Positions 44,708 through 54,081 of a stretch of DNA of 64,000 nt are shown here, one piece after another. The DNA lies in NCBI RefSeq assembly GCF_014905175.1, contig NC_057791.1, positions 15,566,177 to 15,630,176 of the forward strand, given 5' to 3'. Position 1 is the stretch's first letter; the number at the start of each line of letters is the position of its first letter. The DNA comes from Aphidius gifuensis (Eukaryota; Arthropoda; Insecta; Hymenoptera; Braconidae). The translations under genes were made by a program, and so were the position numbers. The notes beneath the pieces were generated by a model, which had not been told where the DNA came from, did no database searches, and worked only from the letters and a program-made list of their open reading frames with translations.

Positions 44708-45199
44708 GATGATTCTTTTGTTTATTAAATTAAAACAATTTATAAAAAGCTTAAATTATTATTATAACCTTATAAACAATCACTGGGTTTCACACGTGTT
44801 TCACTTCAATATTATTTTGCAATGATACATTCACAAAAGACGAGAGAGAAAGAAATTAGAAAATGACATGAAAACAAACAGAGACGGGCATCACCCGCAT
44901 CAGCCATAAAGTGGCGCCGCACATTTATAAATACAGTACGTGTCGATACGATAAATTGCGATAAATTTATAATAAATCAATAAATGTATGAAAATTGGAA
45001 ACACAGCTTTATTAAATTTTCAAACATACGCGAAATAATTCATTAATTTTCGTTTATTAAATTCCTTAACTTATTTTTTCAACCTTAAAGTGAATGAGTA
45101 TATATGTTTATATTTTTTTTTTTGGAAGCGAATGCACTCGGATTAAAATATATATTAAATACAAATTAACTATAAATTGACAGTCTAATAGTAATAATT
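44708..45199. promoter_or_regulatory. Upstream block of copy 10
   Basis: CACGTG at 44793-44798 within CACACGTGTTTCACTTCAAT, GA-rich sequence near 44840, and GGGCATCACCCGCATCAGCC with GTGGCGCCGCACAT near 44890-44940. About 45100-45150 repeats sequence that elsewhere lies just downstream of RUS1 (GTTTATATTTTTTTT then GCGAATGCACTCGG). A promoter role is inferred from position and recurrence only. Confidence 0.45.
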
Positions 45200-45345
45200 G
45201 TATCACTATTAACAAAAAAGTTGCCTGATGTTGAGTCAGAGCAGCTCCACTAGCTACAGATACAACTGCTTTCGTACTAATTGTTGATAAACAAAGTATA
45301 ATTGTAGCATAATAAAGTTTAACTCAATTAACTCGAGTCACATGA
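45200..45345 (-). pseudogene. RUS1 exon-4 fragment between copies 10 and 11
   Basis: TGATGTTGAGTCAGAGCAGC (about 45226), then GCTACAGATACAACTGCTTT and GATAAACAAAGTATAATTGT, match RUS1 exon 4 (33448-33560) with a deletion of the AGCTCGTGT region, which breaks the frame. It is the best-preserved RUS1 relic in the window outside the intact gene. Confidence 0.8.
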
Positions 45346-46045
45346 ATTCATATATATATATATTTTTTTTTTTAAATACTACTAATGTCTTTGATTGTCT
45401 TTGATTCAGTATTTTTAATTGACGAAATTTACCTGTCAAAATTATCTTTCTCTACGCATGACACTGCGCAGTAATGAGGAAAGTTGATAGAGCATAATAT
45501 TGGGCTCTAATTACATCACAAAATAAAGAAATGATGTGAATTTGTTTTTTGATATCATAAATTAAGTTATGTGTTTTTTTCTATTTGAAAAAGTGACACC
45601 ACTCTTTCATAATTTTAAACTATCATAATCCTGAATAAACTGAATCTCTGTTTCCGTACAATTTTCATGTACGATTTAATATTTGCACCAAAGGTAAAGG
45701 TAAAAAAAAAATAAAACAAACTAAAATTTTAATGTTTTTTCTGTAAATTTCAACAATTTATTCAGATGAAAGTTAAAAAGAAATTCAATTCCATATAAAT
45801 TAAATTAGATTTTTTAAAAAATATATCTAAGATCTGCTTCTGAATGAATAACCTTTTTCTGAGATCTTGATTGTAATATGACTTCCTTTCTTGATAATTT
45901 TGTAGTATATTTCTCAGATGGAGATCAACAACTTTATATTTTTGTTGATCAATAGATATGAAAATAACATTATTATATCTATTAATTACAGAAATATTTA
46001 AAAGTCAATAATAGTAAAAAAAAATGCAAAAATTATTGAGGTAAA
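45346..46045. other. Copied RUS1 upstream region and short-gene 3' remnant
   Basis: About 45410-45660 repeats RUS1's upstream region: AATTTACCTGTCAAAATTAT, then CTACGCATGACACTGCGCAG and a CATAATCCTGAATAAACTGA block. About 45725-45960 is a broken short-form 3' end matching 37135-37370 almost throughout. Order and content equal the interval between copies 6 and 7, with exon 4 additionally kept. It then becomes copy 11's 3' flank. Confidence 0.6.
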
Positions 46046-47821
46046 TTATTGTTGTATAATTATTAAAATGTTTTTTATAATTTTAACGATTTCTTCAGAT
46101 GAAAATTGAAAATAAGTCAATATATGATTGAAATGTTTTCGATCATCTTTAATATATTTTTGAAGATGTGCTTTGAAATCAATATTTTCTACGAGCCTTT
46201 GTTTAAATTGTTTTTGATAACTAGGATCGAAGTCAAGAATTAAAAATAATATTCCAATATGTATTTCAAAATGAGTTTCACGTTTTTTCAACACACGACA
46301 TAAAAGTGTAATGAAAACACTATCAGCTGTAAAATCTTTTTTAAATTGTGTTATTTGCACATGATCATTATCAAAACGCCAATTTAAAAATCTATCAAAG
46401 TTATCAAAGTACTTGAAGAGTAATAATTGACAACAAATATTTTTTGAATGTAATAATGCTTTATATGATTTTCTTTCTTCATCACTTTGAAGTATATTTT
46501 CCAGGAAAAAATCAACAACTTCATATTTTTGTTCATCAATAAGTTCGTTGCAATGTATTTCAAAGCCTTTATAAATTTCTGAACGTAGCTTATTTACTCC
46601 ATCAGTATCATCAATAACAGATGTAACAAGAATAACGGCTTGTAGTTTAAACATTATTGGTTTTTCCAATGACCAACAAAGTTCAGCAATACTTTCTTCA
46701 AAATAACTTGGATTTTTTTTCCAAAGTTCAGATATCATCCATAGATCAGTATAGACAGTTTTTTTATAAAAATTATAATCATCAACAATTTTTTCTACAA
46801 TGATTTTAATCATCCGATAATATATTTCTTTATCAAAAAAATCCAAATCCAATAGCAAATATTTCCAGGGCCATTGTTGAGTCAAAAGAAAAATTATTCT
46901 TTCTTCATTTAAAAAGAAAAATTGTTTTTTGTTGTCTTCTGTCATATGTGCCAAAAGAGAAAATAAATTGCAAATGTGCTGTTGTAGATTTTGATTTAGA
47001 GTTCCAAGAAGCAAGCCTTTTTCGATTAGTTGCTCTAATAGTTTTTGAGCAAGTGGTAAAATTATCTTATTTTTATCATCTTGATTGAGTTTGTTAATGA
47101 AATAGTTAACACCTGCAGTGTTGGCATTCTCAACGCAGTCTTCAAGTAAATCTATTTCAGTGGGTTGGCTAAACCATGACTGATTTCTATCAATGACTGG
47201 AATCCAGTTTTTATCAACGATTTGCATCCAGTATTGCATAATTTTCAACGTATTACTCCCAAATTCAAGATAGATCGAAAATAAGCATCTAAATGTATTT
47301 TTTATTTGTTTTGAACACTTTGTCCATATACTGTGGATAAGATTCTCAAAGCAATATGCACATGCATGCAAAAAAAATAATGGCAAACTAATATTTTTAC
47401 TATCATTATAAATATTTAAAAATGTTTTTACTTCATCTACTTTACCAAAACTATTAAATTCAACGTGCTTACAATAAACGTCAAGTCCAGGAAATGACTG
47501 TTCTGCATCACCCCTTTGTGGCCATGTATGTCTTGCAAGATAATCCAATAAATTTTCTCCAACTGGTTTCATAATATGCAGTAAATCCTTTTTTATTACA
47601 TAAGGTAATTTCATTGAATCAACTTTTTCAAATATATCGGTAAGCCATTCTCTTATTTTCATCTTGAATTTGTCATCACTAGGAGATAGATATTTGATGT
47701 TATTCTTTGACAAAAAATCACATATTTCACGAATCATTGGACGACTTAGCCATATATTCGCAGCTACTCGAATTAATGCCATTTGTTGTAAATTTAATTC
47801 CAGTTTAAGTTTTATATCCAT
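46046..47821 (-). CDS. Array copy 11, long form, intact; twin of copy 7
   Basis: 591 residues, intronless. See copy 7 for the near-identical ends. Here the middle reads FFLHACAYCFENLIHSIWTK, CLFSIYLEFGSNTLKIMQYW and NQSWFSQPTEIDLLEDCVEN. The segment YLARHTWPQRGDAEQSFPGL (about residues 90-109) is shared nearly unchanged with short copy 12 to its left, pointing to exchange between long and short genes. All long-form landmarks are present to YFQFSSEEIVKI with the NILIIIQQ tail. CACGTG lies at 47904-47909 and a TATA-like string at 47945-47959. The twin flanks extend beyond the gene on both sides, from about 45960 to about 48560 at least. Confidence 0.87.
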   Translation of the reverse strand: MDIKLKLELNLQQMALIRVAANIWLSRPMIREICDFLSKNNIKYLSPSDDKFKMKIREWLTDIFEKVDSMKLPYVIKKDLLHIMKPVGENLLDYLARHTWPQRGDAEQSFPGLDVYCKHVEFNSFGKVDEVKTFLNIYNDSKNISLPLFFLHACAYCFENLIHSIWTKCSKQIKNTFRCLFSIYLEFGSNTLKIMQYWMQIVDKNWIPVIDRNQSWFSQPTEIDLLEDCVENANTAGVNYFINKLNQDDKNKIILPLAQKLLEQLIEKGLLLGTLNQNLQQHICNLFSLLAHMTEDNKKQFFFLNEERIIFLLTQQWPWKYLLLDLDFFDKEIYYRMIKIIVEKIVDDYNFYKKTVYTDLWMISELWKKNPSYFEESIAELCWSLEKPIMFKLQAVILVTSVIDDTDGVNKLRSEIYKGFEIHCNELIDEQKYEVVDFFLENILQSDEERKSYKALLHSKNICCQLLLFKYFDNFDRFLNWRFDNDHVQITQFKKDFTADSVFITLLCRVLKKRETHFEIHIGILFLILDFDPSYQKQFKQRLVENIDFKAHLQKYIKDDRKHFNHILTYFQFSSEEIVKIIKNILIIIQQ

Positions 47822-49256
47822 GATGATTTTTTTGTTTATTTATTTACAACAGCTTGTAAACAATGAAATTAGTTTTTTAACCTCCAAAAATCACTATGTT
47901 TCGCACGTGTATCACTTAAATATTATTTTGCACTGTTTTGCACTGATATATTTATAAAAGAGGAGTGAGAGAGAGAAAAAGAATATGAGAGACAAGTGAG
48001 AAACAAGATTATCTCTCTCTGTTTTTTTTTTTTTTTTTTCATCTATACATAGAGACCTCTTGCAGATGCCTCAGTGAAATATAATATTCTATGATAAAAT
48101 CTCGATTTTTGATTTACGTATTAACTATAATTTCAAACAATGATAATCCTGAATAAATTGAATCTCATAATTGAATAATATTTCAGATGTTTTTCTTAAA
48201 AAATCATCAAATATTCAAGTAGTACAATTTTTACAATATAGTTTCATTGCAATTTTTATAAACGATTCGATATTAATACCAATAGTATAATTATTATATT
48301 AAAAAAAACTCATTAAAGAAGGTTCCCAATTTAAAAAAAAATGCAACTTTATATTATTTATACATTACATTACGAAATTTTTAAATATACGCTCTAATAA
48401 AAAACCTTGTACCTTACTTAACAATTAAATTATTATGTATATCTATATAATAATTAAATAACAATTACTGTCCACCAAAACATGGAAATTCTGTTCGATT
48501 AACGTCGTCAACACTAGTTAAAAGTATAACTTTTGTGCCAAAATGAAATGCCAAAATGAAATCTAAGATAACTAATAAAAAAAAATGTTTATATGAGAAA
48601 AAGATTATTTCTCTGTTTTTTGTCTGGAGACCTCTTGCAGATGCCTCTATGAAACATATAACATTCTATGAGAAAATATTGTTTTTTGATTTACGTATTA
48701 TTTTTTAACTGAGCAAGTGACGAAACTTTTTCATAATTTTGAACGATGATAATCCTGAATAAATCAAATCTCATGATTAAATAATAGTTTAACATTAAAA
48801 TAATAAAAAAATATTCGAAATGTTTTTTTTTTTTTTAAATTATGTTTTTATAAAAATTCATACTGCTGTTTTTACAATAGTTTCAGTACAAATTTCATGT
48901 ACTGATACATGCTGAAAATACTTAATGCAGAAGCTTTCAAATCTGAAAATAAAAAATTTACATTATTTATACCTTACATTGCATTTATTTATCAAGAAAT
49001 TTATTTTATACTAGAAAAAATATACTTTAATAAAAAACTTGTAAATTTACTCAATTGTAAAACTAAAAGTATATAACTTATGTGCTAAAATGGAAGGTTA
49101 AAATTAAATCCAAGATTTATGATAAAAAGGAATGAATTTTTTTTAAACACACAGATATTTTATTGATGAAAATTTAACAACAATATTTTTCCTTTTTTAA
49201 GTTACATATTATTTTAATAGCACATGAATATATGTGTATACATTTTTTTTTTTTTA
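47822..49256. other. 5' flank of copy 11 and spacer with RUS1 exon-6 relic
   Basis: The promoter-like block (CACGTG 47904-47909; GATATATTTATAAAAG) is followed by spacer that parallels 39460-40440. It includes GATAATCCTGAATAAATTGA (about 48140), a RUS1 exon-6 shred at about 48468-48520 (TGTCCACCAAAACATGGAAA), a second GATGATAATCCTGAATAAAT block (about 48745), AAAAGTATATAACTTATGTG (about 49063) and the 3' flank of copy 12. The last bases before 49257 are a T-run where a 2-kb element has inserted. Confidence 0.6.
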
Positions 49257-51272
49257 GGGAATTTTAATTTCCTATTGTTTTCGCTTTTCTTCTGGACCCC
49301 CAAACTATGGTAGTTAGACAGTCCTAAAAAAAAAATTTTCTAAGTCTTTTAATTCTCAACCATGTAGATACCTTTAAAAATTTCTAAGTCCCTTAATCTA
49401 AATCAATACGATATATATGGAAAATATAAAGAAAAAGTCATAGAAAACTACTAATATAAAGAAAAAAGATTCAAAATAAAAGAAAAATCGGTAAATATAA
49501 AGGAAAATATAGAAAAGTGACTGAATATGAAGAAAAAAACGATAAATATGGAAAAATATCAGTAAATACAAAAGAAATGTCAAAGAAAAGTGACTGAATA
49601 TAAAAATAAACGATAAATATGGGAAAATATCAGTAAATATAAAGAAGAATATATAGGAAAATATCAAAGAAAATCGGTAAATATAAAACGAAAATATAGA
49701 AAAGTGACTGAATATAAAGAAAAACGATAAATATTTAGAAAATAGTAAAATATGAAGGAGAACAATATAGGAAAATATCAAAGAAAATCGGTAAATATAA
49801 AACGAAAATATAGAAAAAGACTGAATATAAAGAAAAAACGATAAATATGGAAAATATATAAATATAAAAGAAATAGGAAAAGCACTAACATAAAGAAAAA
49901 AATGATAAATATGGGAAAATATCAGTAAATATAAAGGAGAATATAGAAAATATCAAAGAAAAATCCTGTGGTAAATATAAACGAAAATATGTGAAAAAGC
50001 ACTGAATATAAAAAATCAAAACGATAAATATGGAACATATCAATTATGCCCCTGAACATTTTCTAAGTCCCTTAATTAATCTAAACAAGATGCGAATATG
50101 AAATGAAGAAAAATATAGAAAAAATAAAGAATATATAAAACGAATAAATAAAAATATAGAAAACACTGAATATAAAGAAAAAATACGATACCATAAAGGA
50201 AAATAATATTAGGAAAATATGAGTAAACAAAAAGAAAAGTATAGCAGAATATCGTTTTGAAAAATCATATTTAACAAACAAGATTTTTCAACAAAGATTT
50301 AAAAAAAATTATTAACATGATAAGATATTAAATATTCAAGTTAAACAAAAATATATACGACGCTGAGGATTAGTGAAAAATAAATGAAAACAATACCCAT
50401 CAATAAATAATAAAGAAATAATGATTTCAGTAGAAGCTAATATAAAATTCGATGACGATGAGGAAAATGAAAAATATACCAAAAATTAATTTCTGAGATT
50501 AAAAAATACAAGAAATTGTATTATCTACCAATACTAAACCATTTGCAGGCAAAAGCTAATTTTAGCGAAAAAAAAAAAGAGAACTATTCACACAATAATG
50601 ACATGATATCATCGCAATCATGTAATAAAGCAATAAATAAAGTAGAATTTACTATGCAATGTCAGTACGGTTATTAAAATAAAGAACAATAAATATTGAA
50701 GACGACATACATAGCAAAATGTATTTAAAATGAAAAAAAGTTTATTAAACTAAACAAAAGATAATAATTTTACCAAAGGAAATATATTTTAGATTGACTA
50801 ACTTATGGAATGAAGAGGCAGAAAATTTCTTAGCGAAAAAAGGGTGATGTGATAGCATTAAAGGAATTGAAAATAAATGAATATAAAAATTAAAATACAA
50901 CGACGACTTCAGCAACAACTAAAACGTTAAATCCTTATTCAACCGGAAGAAAAGTAAATAAAATAAATAAAATCGAACTCGACAATTTCGTAATAAATAT
51001 TTAACATTGACAGGCTAAAATCATAGTACAACAAAATGAATAAAAACGGAGAGTTTAAAAGGTTAGAAGAAAGCGATTCTGGACATGGAGATGACCCATT
51101 AGAAGGAACAAGCAAAATGAATGAAAATTAAATAAATTTTAGTTGTAACAATAATCATTGTAACGAAAGAGAATGAAATAAATTTGTAGTCACGAATTTC
51201 GATATATATTAAAGAAGAAATTAAAATTCCCCCCGCAGGGAAGGCACAGTTGCTTCAGCAACTGTATGATCA
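49257..51272. mobile_element. 2-kb insertion with 14-bp inverted repeats and end hairpin
   Basis: The same spacer next to copy 14 (about 56680-56740) runs uninterrupted from TATGTGTATACATTTT through the T-run into TATATTTTATCTAATTTATT. Here those halves are separated by about 2.0 kb. GGGAATTTTAATTT at 49257 is mirrored by AAATTAAAATTCCC at 51218-51231. Between that repeat and the right border is a GC-richer tail with a perfect 8-bp stem, 4-base loop hairpin (51246-51265). CATTTTTTT occurs at both borders and may be the target duplication. There is no transposase ORF; ORFs inside are Y/F/I-rich by-products of repeats. The class is undetermined: the right end does not show the CTRR terminus of Helitrons. 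Confidence 0.75.
49470..50060. repeat. Degenerate minisatellite inside the 2-kb insertion
   Basis: Imperfect repeats of strings such as ACGATAAATATGGGAAAATA, TCAGTAAATATAAAGGAGAA, AAAATCGGTAAATATAAAAC and AAAAGTGACTGAATATAAAG, with ACGATAAATATGG recurring at irregular 65-120-bp steps (near 49540, 49608, 49725, 49838, 49907 and 50021). This is the source of long low-complexity minus-strand ORFs, which I do not call genes. Confidence 0.75.
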
Positions 51273-51587
51273 TTTTTTTATATTTTATCTAATTTATTTA
51301 TCAGGTATTTCTCAGTAATAATTAACATTATTATATCTATCACTTACAAAAACACTTGGACGTTAATAGTCGTAGAAAAGAATGTTTTAAATGTTTTTTT
51401 TAATTTCAACAATTTCGTCAGATTAAAATTAATTGAAAAAAACAAATTCCCTATTGAAATGTTTTGTATCTTTTTCAATATATTTTTCTAGACTTATTCT
51501 TTGAAATGAATATTTTTATGATTTTTTTGTTTAATTTATATTTAGTGATTGTTGTAATTCTTGATATGATTTATTTTTTCTATTATT
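51273..51587 (-). pseudogene. 3' flank and decayed C-terminal remnant of copy 12
   Basis: From about 51390 to 51587 the minus strand still resembles the very end of a long-form gene (the region encoding the SSEEIVEIKK end), joined across the shared short-form deletion (TTTTTGTTTAATTTATATTT then AGTGATTGTTGTAATTCTTG). Its stop-ridden frame shows it is no longer coding. Confidence 0.6.
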
Positions 51588-52952
51588 TTATAGTATATTT
51601 TTCACATAAAGATCAACAATTTCATATTTTTGTTTGTCAATAAGTTCGTTGCAATGTATTTCAAAGCCATTAAAAATTTCTGAACGTAGTTTATTCACTC
51701 CATCAGTATCATCAATAACAGATGTAACAAGAGTAACAGCTTCTAGTTTAAACATCATTGGTTTGTCCCATGACCAACAAATTTCAGCAATACTTTCTTT
51801 AAAACGATTTGGATTTTTTTTCCAAATTTCAGATATCATCCACAGATCAGTATAAACAATTTTTTTATAAAAATCATAGTCATCAACAATTCTTTCTACA
51901 ATGATTTCAATTATCCAATAATATGTTTCTTCATCAAAATAATCCAAATCCAATAGCAAATATTTCCAGGGCCATTCTGTAATCAATAGTGAAATTATAC
52001 ATATTCCACTTGAAATTAAAAATTTATTTTTGTCGTCTTCTGTCATTTGTGCCAAAAGATGAAATAAATTAAAAGTGTGTCCATTTGTACCAATTAGATG
52101 TGCCAAAATAAATAATAAATTAGAAGTGTGTTGATTTACATCAATTGGATTTCGACGCTGATTTATTTCTAAAGCCATACATATTGGGAATCGTTTATAG
52201 AATATTTTTTTAGCAAGTGGTACAACTATCTTATTTTTATCATCTTGACTGAGTTTGTTAATGAAATATTTAACACCTACAGTGTTGGCTTTGTCAACAC
52301 AGTCATTAAGTGCATCTATTTCAGTGATTTTATATGGTAATTTATCAACAATTTGCAGCCAGTATTTCTGCATTACATGCATATTTTCAATATAATCAGC
52401 ATTGCTAGAAAGAAAGTGTTTTATTTCAAATTTCATTTGCTCTGAACACTTTTTCCATATACTGAAGATAAGATCCTCAAGGCATAATGTACATGCATCA
52501 TAAAAAAAGAATATCAAACTAATATTTTCATTAGCATTGTAAATATTTAACAATGTTTTTACTTCATCTACTCTTCCAATACAATCAAATTCAATGTGTT
52601 TACAATAAACGTCAAGTCCAGGAAATGACTGTTCTGCATCACCCCTTTGTGGCCATGAATGTCTTGCAAGATAATCCAATAAATTTTCTCCAACTGGTTT
52701 CATAACATACAATAAATCATTTTTTATTACATAAGGTAATTTTAATAAATCAACTTGTTCAAATATATCAATAAGCCATTCTTTTATTTTCATCTTGATT
52801 TTATTATCAAGGGAAGACTTCAATTCGATGTCATTCCTTGTGACATAATTATTTATTTTAGTAATTATTGGACGACTTAACCACATATTTACAGCTACTC
52901 GAATTGATGCAATTTGTTGTAAATTCGATTCCAGTTGAAATTTTATAACCAT
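51588..52952 (-). CDS. Array copy 12, short form with internal duplication
   Basis: 454 residues, intronless, ending IVDLYVKNIL. Landmarks: NLQQIASIRVAVNMWLSRPI, LLYVMKPVGENLLDYLARHS, DACTLCLEDLIFSIWKKC, DALNDCVDKANTVGVKYF, EWPWKYLLLDLDYFDEETYY, WMISEIWKKNPNRFKES, SVIDDTDGVNKLRSEIF. Between the ankyrin-like pair and EWPW it carries two tandem versions of the HT.NLL.ILAHL segment (NQHTSNLLFILAHLIGTNG followed by HTFNLFHLLAQMTEDDKN), where other copies have one; copy 14 shares this. The E-box is CACATGTG (53024-53031) instead of CACGTG, and the TATA-like GATATATTTATAAAAT remains. The N-terminal VTRNDIELKS stretch resembles copy 1, and the ARHSWPQRGDAEQSFPGL stretch resembles copy 11. Confidence 0.77.
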   Translation of the reverse strand: MVIKFQLESNLQQIASIRVAVNMWLSRPIITKINNYVTRNDIELKSSLDNKIKMKIKEWLIDIFEQVDLLKLPYVIKNDLLYVMKPVGENLLDYLARHSWPQRGDAEQSFPGLDVYCKHIEFDCIGRVDEVKTLLNIYNANENISLIFFFYDACTLCLEDLIFSIWKKCSEQMKFEIKHFLSSNADYIENMHVMQKYWLQIVDKLPYKITEIDALNDCVDKANTVGVKYFINKLSQDDKNKIVVPLAKKIFYKRFPICMALEINQRRNPIDVNQHTSNLLFILAHLIGTNGHTFNLFHLLAQMTEDDKNKFLISSGICIISLLITEWPWKYLLLDLDYFDEETYYWIIEIIVERIVDDYDFYKKIVYTDLWMISEIWKKNPNRFKESIAEICWSWDKPMMFKLEAVTLVTSVIDDTDGVNKLRSEIFNGFEIHCNELIDKQKYEIVDLYVKNIL

Positions 52953-54081
52953 GATGATTCTTTTGTTTATTTATTTTTATTTTTTAAAAAGAAATATATT
53001 ATTATATAACTCTACACCACTTGCACATGTGTCAATTTAATATTATATTGCAATGATATATTTATAAAATACGAGAGAGAAAAAGAGATTAGACAATGAC
53101 ATAAAATTAAACCAATAAAGGGCATTATAAAGTGGCGCCGCACATATAATACGATAAATTGCGATAAATTATATAATAACTGTATGAAAACTGGAAACAC
53201 ACCTTTATAAAATTTCATCAATACTAAAAAACACTAAAAAAGTAATTCAACAAAAATTATTCTCAAACATACGCATAATAATTAATTATTTCTTGTTTAT
53301 TAAATCCTTCTATCTTATTATTTCAACGCTGATATATTAATATTATGTAATTTATCTATATAAGGAAAGAATGTAGACGAATTTTAATTGAAACTTTAAT
53401 TTTAAAGAAAAATTGTTTATAATCACTTTATCAGTATTATCAATAACAATAATCAGATGTTTTTTCAATAGTTTCAGTACCATTTTTATGTACGATTAGA
53501 TATTGATACCATTGCATAATGATTACTTTATTTTTATATTTAAAAAAACTTAATAAAGAAGCTTCCCAATCTAAAATGTATTTTTACATAATTTACTCAT
53601 TACATCACAATTTTAAAATATCCGCTCTAATAAAAAAACTTGTAATCTAACTTGATAATAAAATTATTATACATAAATTTATACATATATCTATATATAA
53701 TAATTAAATAATAATTATTGTCTACCAAAACATAAAAATTCTTCTCGATTAACTTCGTCAACACTAATTGAAAATATAACTATTTTGCTACAACAAAAAG
53801 CTAAAATCAAATCCAAGATTTATGATAAAAAAGAAATGTTTATAAACACACAGACATTTTGTTGATAGAAATTTAACAATATTTTTATTTTTTCAATAAG
53901 TTACATGTTTAATTTCACATGAACATATATGTATATGTTTTTTTTATTTCATATTATTTATTTATTAGGTATTTCTCGTAAAAAATAACATTATTATATC
54001 TATTAATTACAGAAATATTTAAAAGTCAATAATAGAAAAAAAAAAACGCAAAAATTATTGAGGTAAATTATTGTTGTATAA
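52953..54081. other. 5' flank of copy 12 and spacer to copy 13
   Basis: The upstream block has CACATGTG (53024-53031), GATATATTTATAAAAT, a GAGAGAGAAAAAGAGA run and AAGTGGCGCCGCACAT. Then follow a small array-family scrap (about 53395-53460), AAGCTTCCCAATCTAAAATG, and a RUS1 exon-6 shred at about 53718-53765 (TGTCTACCAAAACATAAAAA then TTCGTCAACACTA). Copy 13's 3' flank (ATAAACACACAGACATTTTG) ends the interval. No open frame is supported. Confidence 0.55.

Noticed and set aside
49398..50281. Minus-strand ORFs rich in F, Y, I and S that look like membrane proteins
   Set aside because: They are translations of the degenerate minisatellite inside the 2-kb insertion; there is no family resemblance and the frame follows the repeat.
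51246..51272. Hairpin at the right border as a Helitron 3' end
   Set aside because: No CTRR follows the hairpin, no TC-type 5' end is seen, and the element carries inverted repeats, which Helitrons lack.
51634..51855. Plus-strand ORF of 73 codons that recurs at 40814, 51634 and 57057 with nearly the same protein
   Set aside because: It is antisense to the highly conserved segment around SVIDDTDG of the array genes; its conservation is explained by the sense frame.
53012..53221. Small upstream ORFs sharing KFY.GVFP.F with those at 31942, 41200 and 28905
   Set aside because: They fall in the duplicated 5' flank, start at different positions and share only a short core, so common descent of spacer is enough. 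I could not find a matching splice acceptor near the downstream ATG.
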